Positions 25,554 through 32,594 of a stretch of 32,594 nt of DNA are shown piece after piece. The notes beneath the pieces are model-generated. The model saw nothing but the letters and a program-made list of their open reading frames with translations, did not search any database and had not been told where the DNA came from. Location of the stretch: the NCBI GenBank assembly GCA_017634475.1, contig JAGBNH010000117.1, positions 68,828 through 101,421 on the forward strand, read 5' to 3'. The stretch is from Eubacterium sp. GTDB lineage: Bacteria; Bacillota; Clostridia; Lachnospirales; Lachnospiraceae. The number at the start of each line of letters is the position of its first letter. Position 1 is the first letter of the stretch. The position numbers and the translations under genes were made by a program.

Positions 25554-26951
25554 ATGGAAAAAACAATGGAAAAGATCGTAGCTCTGGCAAAGTCCCGCGG
25601 ATTTGTATATCCCGGATCCGAGATCTACGGAGGACTGGCAAATACCTGGGATTACGGTAATCTGGGTGTGGAGCTGAAAAATAATGTGAAGAAAGCCTGG
25701 TGGAAGAAGTTCATCCAGGAGAATCCCTATAATGTAGGCGTTGACTGCGCCATCCTCATGAATCCCCAGACATGGATAGCTTCCGGACATCTGGGCAGTT
25801 TCTCCGATCCGCTGATGGATTGTAAGGAATGCCATGAGCGCCATAGAGCGGATAAAGTCATTGAGGATTATGCTGCAGAGAACGGTATCACCCTGTCCAG
25901 CTCCGTTGATGGATGGACTCATGAGCAGATGATGAAGTTCATTGAGGATAACAACGTTCCCTGTCCTTCCTGCGGCAAGCATAACTTCACGGAGATCCGT
26001 GAATTCAATCTGATGTTCAAGACCTTCCAGGGCGTTACCGAGGATGCGAAGAGCGTGGTATATCTTCGTCCGGAGACAGCACAGGGTATCTTTGTTAACT
26101 TCAAGAATGTACAGCGTACCTCCAGAAAGAAGGTTCCCTTCGGTATCGGACAGATCGGTAAGTCCTTCCGTAACGAGATCACACCGGGTAACTTCACCTT
26201 CCGTACCAGAGAGTTCGAGCAGATGGAACTGGAGTTCTTCTGCAAGCCGGGTACACAGGGAGACTGGTTCGCATACTGGAGAAAGTTCTGCTACGAATGG
26301 CTGCTGAATCTGGGCATCAAGGAGGAGAATCTGAGACTCCGCGATCATGATCCGGAGGAGCTGTCCTTCTATTCCGATCATACCACGGATATCGAGTATG
26401 CTTTCCCGTTTACCGACTGGGGCGAGCTCTGGGGTATCGCATCCAGAACCGATTATGACCTGACACAGCATCAGAATACTTCAGGCGAACCCATGGAGTA
26501 TTTCGATGACGAGACACATGAGAAGTATATCCCCTATGTGGTTGAGCCGTCACTGGGTGCCGACCGTGTAACCCTTGCTTTTCTCTGTGAAGCTTATGAC
26601 GAGGAAGTGCTGGACGCAGAGAAAAATGATGTACGTACCGTGCTGCATTTCCACCCGGCTATCGCACCGGTAAAGATCGGCGTGCTTCCGCTTTCCAAGA
26701 AGCTGGGCGAGGGTGCGGAGAAGATCTTCACCGAGCTGGCCAAGGACTGGAACTGCGAGTATGATGACCGCGGAGCCATCGGAAAGCGCTACCGGAGACA
26801 GGATGAGATCGGTACGCCGTTCTGTGTAACCTATGACTTTGATTCCGAGACAGACGGCTGTGTAACCGTTCGTGAGCGGGATACCATGGAGCAGGAGCGT
26901 ATCGCCATCTCCGATCTTAAGGCGTATTTTGCTGAAAAGCTCGCTTACTAA
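25554..26951 (+). CDS. glyQS: Glycyl-tRNA synthetase, single-chain (alpha2) type
   Basis: Class II synthetase (465 residues) of the homodimeric eukaryote/archaea-like type rather than the alpha2beta2 type. Visible: an N-terminal [20 protein letters not shown], insertion cysteines CKECH and CPSCG that likely bind zinc, class II motif 2 around [10 protein letters not shown] with [14 protein letters not shown], motif 3 [15 protein letters not shown], and a C-terminal anticodon-binding domain ([20 protein letters not shown]). AAGGGAG (25539-25545) precedes ATG 25554. TATAAT at 25533-25538 is too near the ribosome site to be a useful promoter. I found no T-box leader. Confidence 0.97.
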   Translation: MEKTMEKIVALAKSRGFVYPGSEIYGGLANTWDYGNLGVELKNNVKKAWWKKFIQENPYNVGVDCAILMNPQTWIASGHLGSFSDPLMDCKECHERHRADKVIEDYAAENGITLSSSVDGWTHEQMMKFIEDNNVPCPSCGKHNFTEIREFNLMFKTFQGVTEDAKSVVYLRPETAQGIFVNFKNVQRTSRKKVPFGIGQIGKSFRNEITPGNFTFRTREFEQMELEFFCKPGTQGDWFAYWRKFCYEWLLNLGIKEENLRLRDHDPEELSFYSDHTTDIEYAFPFTDWGELWGIASRTDYDLTQHQNTSGEPMEYFDDETHEKYIPYVVEPSLGADRVTLAFLCEAYDEEVLDAEKNDVRTVLHFHPAIAPVKIGVLPLSKKLGEGAEKIFTELAKDWNCEYDDRGAIGKRYRRQDEIGTPFCVTYDFDSETDGCVTVRERDTMEQERIAISDLKAYFAEKLAY

Positions 26952-26997
26952 TCTACAGATTTTTGCACAAAATCTTATTTCATTTACAGATTATTTA

Positions 26998-27060
26998 TGA
27001 TATAATGTTTCGCAGTGCGGAGTTTCCATGCATTTGGCATAGATCAGGAGGGTGCTCCGC
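26998..27060 (+). promoter_or_regulatory. ppdK promoter and structured leader
   Basis: Extended -10 TGATATAAT (26998-27006), no clear -35. The leader then contains GCGGAG (27017-27022) and CTCCGC (27055-27060) that can pair across a small inner ATGC/GCAT hairpin. A strong AGGAGG follows shortly before the ppdK start. Any regulatory role for the hairpin is speculative. Confidence 0.55.
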
Positions 27061-27100
27061 TGATAAACTATTACTAAATACGTAGGAGGTATCTAGCAAC

Positions 27101-29362
27101 ATGGCAAAGAAATGGGTCTACATGTTCAGTGAAGGCGACATGACGATGCGGAATCTGCTTGGTGGTAAAGGCGCTAACCTGGCAGAGATGACGGGTATCG
27201 GTCTTCCGGTTCCCCAGGGATTCACAATCACAACCGAGGCTTGTACTCAGTATTATGAGGATGGCCGCAAGATCAACGACGAGATCATGGCTCAGGCTAT
27301 GGAAGGCGTTGCAAAGATGGAAGAGATCAACGGTAAGAAGTTTGGTGATAAGCAGAATCCGCTGCTTGTATCCGTTCGTTCCGGCGCACGTGCATCCATG
27401 CCGGGTATGATGGACACCATCCTGAACCTGGGTCTGAATGATGAAGTGGTTGCTGCAATGATCGCAGGAAACCCGGATCCGAAGTTCGAGCGTTTCGTAT
27501 ATGACTCTTATCGTCGTTTCATTCAGATGTTCTCTGATGTCGTAATGGAAGTTGGTAAGAAGTATTTCGAGCAGCTGATCGACAAGATGAAGGAAGAGAA
27601 GGGCGTTCAGTACGACGTAGATCTGACCGCTGCTGATCTGAAGAAGCTTGCTGAGCAGTTCAAGGCAGAATACAAGGCACAGCTGGGTGAGGACTTCCCG
27701 TCTGACCCCGTAACACAGCTGAAGCTGGCTATCGAGGCTGTATTCCGTTCATGGGATAACCCGAGAGCAAATGTATATCGTCGTGACAACGATATCCCGT
27801 ATTCCTGGGGTACCGCTGTAAACGTAATGCCGATGGTATTCGGTAACCTGAATGATGAGTCCGGTACAGGTGTTGCATTTACCCGTGATCCCGCTACCGG
27901 CGAGAACAAGCTTATGGGTGAGTTCCTGAAGAATGCTCAGGGCGAGGACGTGGTTGCAGGTGTTCGTACACCGATGCCCATCGCTCAGATGGAGCAGGAG
28001 TTCCCTGAGGCATATGCTGATTTCATCAAGGTTTGCAACATCCTTGAGAACCACTATCATGACATGCAGGATATGGAGTTCACTGTTGAGAACAAGAAGC
28101 TCTACATGCTGCAGTGCCGTAACGGTAAGAGAACTGCTCCGGCAGCTCTGAAGATCGCCTGTGACCTGGTTGATGAGGGACACAAGACCGAGAAGGAAGC
28201 CGTAGCAATGATCGATCCTCGTAATCTGGATACACTGCTTCATCCGCAGTTTGATGCAAAGGCTCTTAAGGCAGCTACACCGCTTGGCAAGGGTCTTGGC
28301 GCTTCTCCGGGTGCTGCATGCGGTAAGGCAGTCTTCACAGCAGATGATGCTGTAGAGTGGGCTGCTCGCGGCGAGAAGGTTGTTCTTGTTCGTCTTGAGA
28401 CCTCTCCGGAAGATATTACCGGTATGAAGGCTGCTCAGGGTATCCTGACCGTTCGTGGCGGTATGACCTCTCACGCAGCCGTTGTTGCCCGTGGTATGGG
28501 TACCTGCTGTGTATCCGGCTGTGGCGATATCGTTATGGATGAGGAAAATAAGAAGTTTACACTTGGCGGCAAGGAGTTCCATGAGGGAGATCCGATCTCC
28601 ATCGATGGTACTACAGGTAACATCTATGATGGCCTGATCCCCACTGTTGATGCACAGATCGCCGGCGAGTTCGGCCGCATCATGGCTTGGGCTGACAAGT
28701 ATCGTAAGCTTAAGGTTCGTACAAATGCAGATACTCCTGCAGACGCTAAGAAGGCTCGTGAGCTGGGCGCTGAGGGTATCGGTCTCTGTCGTACAGAGCA
28801 TATGTTCTTCGAGGAAGACAGAATTGCTGCTTTCCGTGAGATGATCTGTGCTGATACTGTAGAAGCAAGAGAGAAGGCTCTGGATAAGATCCTTCCGTAT
28901 CAGCAGGGAGACTTCAAGGCTCTGTATGAAGCACTTGAGGGATGCCCCGTAACCATCCGTTTCCTGGATCCCCCGCTTCATGAGTTCGTTCCTCATGAGG
29001 AAGCAGAGCAGATCAAGCTTGCTAAGGATCTTGGTAAGACACTGGATGAAGTTAAGGCTATCGTTGAGTCTCTGAAGGAGTTCAACCCCATGATGGGTCA
29101 TCGTGGATGCCGTCTTGCAGTTACTTATCCGGAAATTGCAAAGATGCAGACCAAGGCTGTTATCCGTGCAGCTATCGAGGTTCAGAAGGATCATCCGGAC
29201 TGGAATGTAAAGCCGGAGATCATGATCCCGCTTACCTGCGAGGTTAAGGAGCTTAAGTTTGTTAAGAAGGTCGTAGTTGAGACCTCTGATGCTGAGATCG
29301 CAGCAGCAGGCGTTAAGCTTGAATACGAAGTTGGTACCATGATCGAGATCCCGAGAGCAGCT
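27101..29362 (+). CDS. ppdK: Pyruvate, phosphate dikinase, 3'-truncated at a chimeric join
   Basis: PPDK interconverts pyruvate, ATP and phosphate with PEP, AMP and pyrophosphate, a glycolytic or gluconeogenic step in anaerobes. Codons 1-754 are intact: nucleotide-binding start (GGKGANLAEMTGIGLPVPQG), SVRSGARASMPGMMDTILNL, the phosphorylated His domain GGMTSHAAVVARG (H458), and part of the PEP/pyruvate barrel (LCRTEHMFFEEDRIAAFREM, NPMMGHRGCRL, EVGTMIEIPRAA). The family is about 875 residues, so about 120 are missing, including the catalytic Cys near the end. After codon 754 the frame runs on into unrelated antisense sequence to 29581, which is not real protein. Codon bias indicates high expression. 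Confidence 0.93.
29353..29362. other. Inverted join between two ppdK genes at a 10-bp microhomology
   Basis: The bases GAGAGCAGCT fit both the forward ppdK (codons 751-754, ...IPRAA) and, in reverse complement, the minus-strand ppdK (codons 587-590, ...EEREAAL). To the left only the first reading continues; to the right only the second. The two genes are joined at non-homologous positions and in opposite orientation. Confidence 0.9.
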
Positions 29363-31122
29363 TCTCTTTCTTCAACAGTATCGGAGCAAATCATCTCACG
29401 GAAAGCAGCGATTCTTGCGGGGTCAAAGAACATATGCTCTGTACGGCAGAGACCTATACCTTCAGCACCGAGTTCACGAGCCTTCTTAGCGTCAGCGGGT
29501 GTATCAGCGTTAGTTCTTACTTTAAGAGTTCTGTACTTGTCAGCCCAGCCCATGATTGTAGCAAATTCGCCTGTAATCTGAGCATCAACAGTGGGGATAA
29601 TACCCTCATAGATGTTACCTGTTGTACCGTCGATAGAGATAGCATCGCCTTCTGTGAAGGTTTTGCCTGCGAGTTCAAACTTCTTGTTAGCTTCGTCCAT
29701 TTTGATGTCGCCGCAGCCTGAAACGCAGCATTCGCCCATACCACGGGCAACAACGGCAGCGTGTGAAGTCATACCGCCACGAACTGTGAGGATACCTTCA
29801 GCAGCCTTCATACCTGTGATGTCTTCGGGAGAAGTTTCGAGACGAACGAGAACAACCTTTTCGCCTTTTTCAGCCCAAGCGATAGCGTCATCTGCTGTGA
29901 ATACGATTTTACCGCAAGCAGCTCCGGGAGATGCACCGAGACCCTTGCCGATAGGAGTAGCAGCTTTAAGAGCCTTAGCGTCGAACTGGGGGTGGAGGAG
30001 AGTATCGAGGTTTCTGGGGTCAATCATAGCAACAGCTTCCTGCTCTGTCTTATGTCCTTCAGCAACGAGGTCACAAGCGATTTTAAGAGCAGCCTGAGCA
30101 GTTCTCTTGCCGTTTCTTGTCTGGAGCATATAGAGCTTCTTGTTTTCAACAGTGAACTCCATATCCTGCATATCGTGGTAGTGATTTTCGAGAGTATTGC
30201 AAACCTCAACGAACTGAGCATAAGCCTCAGGGAATGTGTCAGCCATCTGCTGGATAGGCATAGGAGTACGAACGCCTGCAACAACGTCTTCGCCCTGAGC
30301 ATTTGTAAGGAATTCGCCCATGAGTTTCTTTTCGCCTGTTGCGGGGTCACGGGTGAAAGCAACGCCTGTACCGCAGTCATCGCCCATGTTACCGAAAGCC
30401 ATTGACTGAACGTTTACGGCAGTACCCCATGAGAAAGGAATGTCGTTGTCCATTCTGTAAACATTAGCTCTGGGGTTGTCCCATGAACGGAAAACAGCCT
30501 TGATTGCGCCCATAAGCTGTTCCTTGGGGTCATCGGGGAAATCTGCGCCGATTTTAGCTTTATATTCAGCCTTGAACTGACCTGCGAGGTTTTTGAGGTC
30601 GTCAGCATCGAGTTCAACGTCCTGAGTAACGCCTTTTTCTTCCTTCATCTTGTCGATGAGTTCTTCAAAGTACTTTTTACCAACTTCCATAACAACGTCG
30701 GAATACATCTGGATAAATCTTCTGTAACAGTCCCAAGCCCATCTTGCGTTGCCTGATTTTTCAGCGATAGTATTAACAACAGTTTCGTTAAGACCGAGGT
30801 TGAGGATAGTATCCATCATGCCGGGCATTGAAGCTCTTGCGCCTGAACGAACAGAAACGAGGAGAGGATTTTCCTTGTCGCCGAACTTCTTGCCTGTAAT
30901 TTCTTCCATTTTTGTGATGTACTCGTTGATTTCAGCAACGATTTCGTCACTGATTCCGCCGTCCTCGTAGTACTGAGTACAAGCCTCGGTAGTGATAGTG
31001 AAGCCCTGAGGAACAGGGAGGCCGATGTTTGTCATCTCAGCGAGGTTTGCGCCCTTACCGCCGAGAAGCTCTCTCATGTTTGCATTACCTTCTGAGAAAA
31101 GGTAGCAGTATTTTGTAGCCAT
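29353..31122 (-). CDS. ppdK: Pyruvate, phosphate dikinase of a second organism, 3'-truncated
   Basis: A second PPDK on the minus strand, codons 1-590 only: GGKGANLAEMTNIGLPVPQG, SVRSGARASMPGMMDTILNL, GGMTSHAAVVARGMG (phosphorylated His, H454), ending LCRTEHMFFDPARIAAFREM and EEREAAL at the join. The remaining roughly 285 residues, most of the PEP/pyruvate barrel with the catalytic Cys, are absent. The open frame continues to 29191 only by reading the other ppdK backwards. Protein similarity to the 27101 copy is high but the nucleotide sequence and codon choice differ, as between orthologues of different genera. GGAGG lies 9 bp before its ATG (acctcc on the plus strand, 31132-31137). Confidence 0.92.
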
Positions 31123-31181
31123 TGGTTGTGTACCTCCATTTTTACATTTGAGCGGAGAGTGATATCTCCTGCTTAACTACT

Positions 31182-31190
31182 ATTATACCA
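31182..31190 (-). promoter_or_regulatory. Extended -10 promoter of the minus-strand ppdK
   Basis: Reading the minus strand, TGGTATAAT (31190-31182) is an extended -10, about 60 bp before the start codon. The -35 region is poor. Confidence 0.55.
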
Positions 31191-31294
31191 TATTATGTAA
31201 AAAAATACCATATCCAATACATAAAAATTTTCGGTTTATTTTGTAGCATATTACACAAAAAATTGTGAAAAAAAATAAATATAGCAAAAATCAC

Positions 31295-31323
31295 TTGCAA
31301 TTAAGGAAAATTTCTGCAATAAT
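31295..31323 (+). promoter_or_regulatory. Possible glmU promoter
   Basis: TTGCAA (31295-31300), 17-bp spacer, AATAAT (31318-31323) with a TG extension at 31315-31316. The surrounding 31138-31377 is AT-rich intergenic DNA between divergent ppdK and glmU with no gene. Confidence 0.45.
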
Positions 31324-31377
31324 TATATTAAATTTATAATTCACAGTTCATAATTGGAAACAAGTTAATATATTTTC

Positions 31378-31486
31378 AAACAGGAGGAAAATCTGCGCTC
31401 TTACGCTGAGAATGAACGGAGCGAAAGCGGAGTGAATGAAAGCGTAAGGCTCAAAAAGCGCAGATTTGACGACTTTAAACAGGAGG
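31378..31486 (+). repeat. Hairpin element flanked by duplicated Shine-Dalgarno (AAACAGGAGG)
   Basis: AAACAGGAGG occurs at 31378-31387 and again at 31477-31486, the second being the glmU ribosome site. Between them AAATCTGCGCT (31389-31399) pairs with AGCGCAGATTT (31457-31467), and inside CTTACGCT (31400-31407) pairs with AGCGTAAG (31441-31448). This looks like a small fold-back insertion with a 10-bp target duplication, though about 9 bp separate the right arm from the right direct repeat. Confidence 0.8.
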
Positions 31487-31493
31487 TTTTTAT

Positions 31494-32594
31494 ATGAATA
31501 AAGCAGTTATCCTCGCAGGAGGACAGGGAAAGAGAATGAAAGCTGATATGCCTAAACCACTTTTCAAGGTACTCGGTGAACCTATGCTTGAATGGGTAAT
31601 ATCCGCCTGTGAAGATTCGGGAGTATCGGATATATGCGTTATAAAGGGATTCAAGGGAGAAATGATTGACGAATATCTCAGGGGAAGATATGAAACAGCT
31701 TTGCAGGCTGAAAGACTCGGCACAGGTCACGCTGTACAGCAGGCTATACCTTTTCTTAAAAAGGATACTGACGGAAATACTCTCGTTCTGTGCGGAGATG
31801 CACCATTTATCGACAGCACAACTATAAAGGAATCCCTCATGCTTCATAAGCAGAATAATAATTCTGTAACTGTCATAACCGCTGAACTCGAAAATCCTTT
31901 CGGATACGGAAGAATTATCCGCTCCAAAAACGGTATAAGCGGTATCGTTGAACAGAAAGACGCTGACGAAGAACAGAGAAAAATCAAGGAAGTAAATTCA
32001 GGCGCATACTGGTTTAAAACAGAAGATTTAATATCACTCCTCGGCAAACTCAAAAATAATAATGTCCAGAATGAATATTACCTCACAGATACTATTTCAA
32101 TAGCTATCTCGGAAGGCAAGAACGCAGGTGCATACAAATCCTCAAACCCCGAAATAATAAGAGGCGCAAATAATAGAAAAGACCTCCTCGAACTCAATGA
32201 CTATGCAAGAAATATGGTTATCGAAAAACATCTTGAAAACGGTATTGAATTTGTCTGCACAGACGGTGTTATAATTGAAAGAGATGTTGAAATCGGTATC
32301 GGTACTCAGATTCTCCCCTCCACTATTCTCCGCAGAGGTACTAAAATCGGAAACAACTGCATCATAGGTCCGAATACAACTATTGAAAACTGTACTGTCG
32401 GAGACAATGTTATTGTAAATACATCTCAGGCTTATGATTCTGTAATCGAAAACAATGCGGAAATAGGACCTTATGTCCATATCAGACCGCAGAGCAGAAT
32501 CTGCGAAAGTGCTAAAATAAGCGATTTCGTTGAGATAAAAAATTCCACAATAGGCAAAAAGACTGCCGTTGCACATCTCGTCTACATAGGCGAC
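31494..32594 (+). CDS. glmU: Bifunctional GlmU (N-acetylglucosamine-1-phosphate uridyltransferase), 3'-truncated
   Basis: GlmU acetylates glucosamine-1-phosphate and then makes UDP-GlcNAc for peptidoglycan. The 367 visible codons start MNKAVILAGGQGKRMKADMP, the nucleotidyltransferase signature, with AERLGTGHAVQQA and LVLCGDAPFID for UTP and metal binding and NEYYLTD near residue 190. The left-handed beta-helix acetyltransferase half (from about 235) is in progress (IGIGTQILPSTILRRGTKIG, IGNNCIIGPNTTIENCTVGD-like turns) when the window ends at VYIGD; full length is about 455. The AGGAGG at 31481-31486 is its ribosome site. A/T-ending codons (AAT, ATA, GAA, AAA) dominate, unlike the genes left of 29.36 kb. 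Confidence 0.95.
   Translation, partial: MNKAVILAGGQGKRMKADMPKPLFKVLGEPMLEWVISACEDSGVSDICVIKGFKGEMIDEYLRGRYETALQAERLGTGHAVQQAIPFLKKDTDGNTLVLCGDAPFIDSTTIKESLMLHKQNNNSVTVITAELENPFGYGRIIRSKNGISGIVEQKDADEEQRKIKEVNSGAYWFKTEDLISLLGKLKNNNVQNEYYLTDTISIAISEGKNAGAYKSSNPEIIRGANNRKDLLELNDYARNMVIEKHLENGIEFVCTDGVIIERDVEIGIGTQILPSTILRRGTKIGNNCIIGPNTTIENCTVGDNVIVNTSQAYDSVIENNAEIGPYVHIRPQSRICESAKISDFVEIKNSTIGKKTAVAHLVYIGD

Noticed and set aside
27749..29194. 481-codon minus-strand frame inside the first ppdK
   Set aside because: Shadow of highly biased ppdK codons; the plus-strand protein is certain here.
29434..30405. Plus-strand frames of 95-161 codons
   Set aside because: They are antisense to the minus-strand ppdK, whose protein motifs are clear.
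27101..31122. Genuine tail-to-tail ppdK paralogue pair or gene-conversion system
   Set aside because: Both copies lack the C-terminal catalytic region, are cut at different codons, differ in composition, and meet at only 10 bp of identity.

Overview
The window reads as a bacterial contig from Clostridia (Firmicutes). Positions 1 to about 29,355 look like a moderately GC-rich Lachnospiraceae-type genome, inferred from the gene set: a bacterial GlnRS, single-chain GlyRS, PPDK, SigH and HrcA/CIRCE-type control of groESL. Almost all genes there are on the + strand and tightly packed, with strong Shine-Dalgarno sites. Both ends of the window cut through genes: glgB at the left, glmU at the right.

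Layout. 1-4.7 kb: the end of glycogen branching enzyme glgB, then two tandem CobW-type (COG0523) GTPases, one with a 75-residue His/Glu/Asp tract and one fused to a YcgQ/DUF1980-like domain, and a flavin reductase-like protein. 4.8-8.0 kb: a PAP2 phosphatase, a ComM/YifB AAA ATPase and overlapping dprA (natural transformation/DNA processing). 8.1-12.2 kb: cysE, cysS, mrnC, rlmB and sigH, the Firmicutes cysteine/translation/RNA cluster, ending at a bidirectional terminator shared with a convergent tRNA-Thr(GGT). 12.4-17.3 kb: a large unknown signal-peptide/TM protein with a repetitive acidic tyrosine-rich tail, glnS, and a permuted papain-fold protein with a heptad-repeat tail. 17.3-19.5 kb: promoter, CIRCE and groES-groEL. 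19.5-19.7 kb: a 190-bp fold-back element. 19.8-27 kb: M16C peptidase, era, recO, an unknown lipoprotein and glyQS. 27.1-29.36 kb: the first 754 codons of ppdK.

At 29,353-29,362 the sequence switches, through a 10-bp microhomology, into a second ppdK on the opposite strand (its first 590 codons), followed by divergent glmU. This right-hand 3.2 kb is clearly AT-richer, uses different codons, and resembles a Ruminococcus/Oscillospiraceae-like genome. Both ppdK copies are cut at non-homologous positions and neither reaches the catalytic C-terminal region. The simplest reading is an inverted chimeric join of two organisms' DNA (amplification, library or assembly) rather than a biological gene pair.

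I saw no CRISPR array, prophage, transposase, defence cassette or recognisable riboswitch. The most unusual biology is in the paired metallochaperone-like GTPases, the fold-back and dispersed GCGAAGC-bearing repeats, the two unknown large proteins (12510-14405 and 16175-17272), and a duplicated Shine-Dalgarno around a hairpin upstream of glmU.
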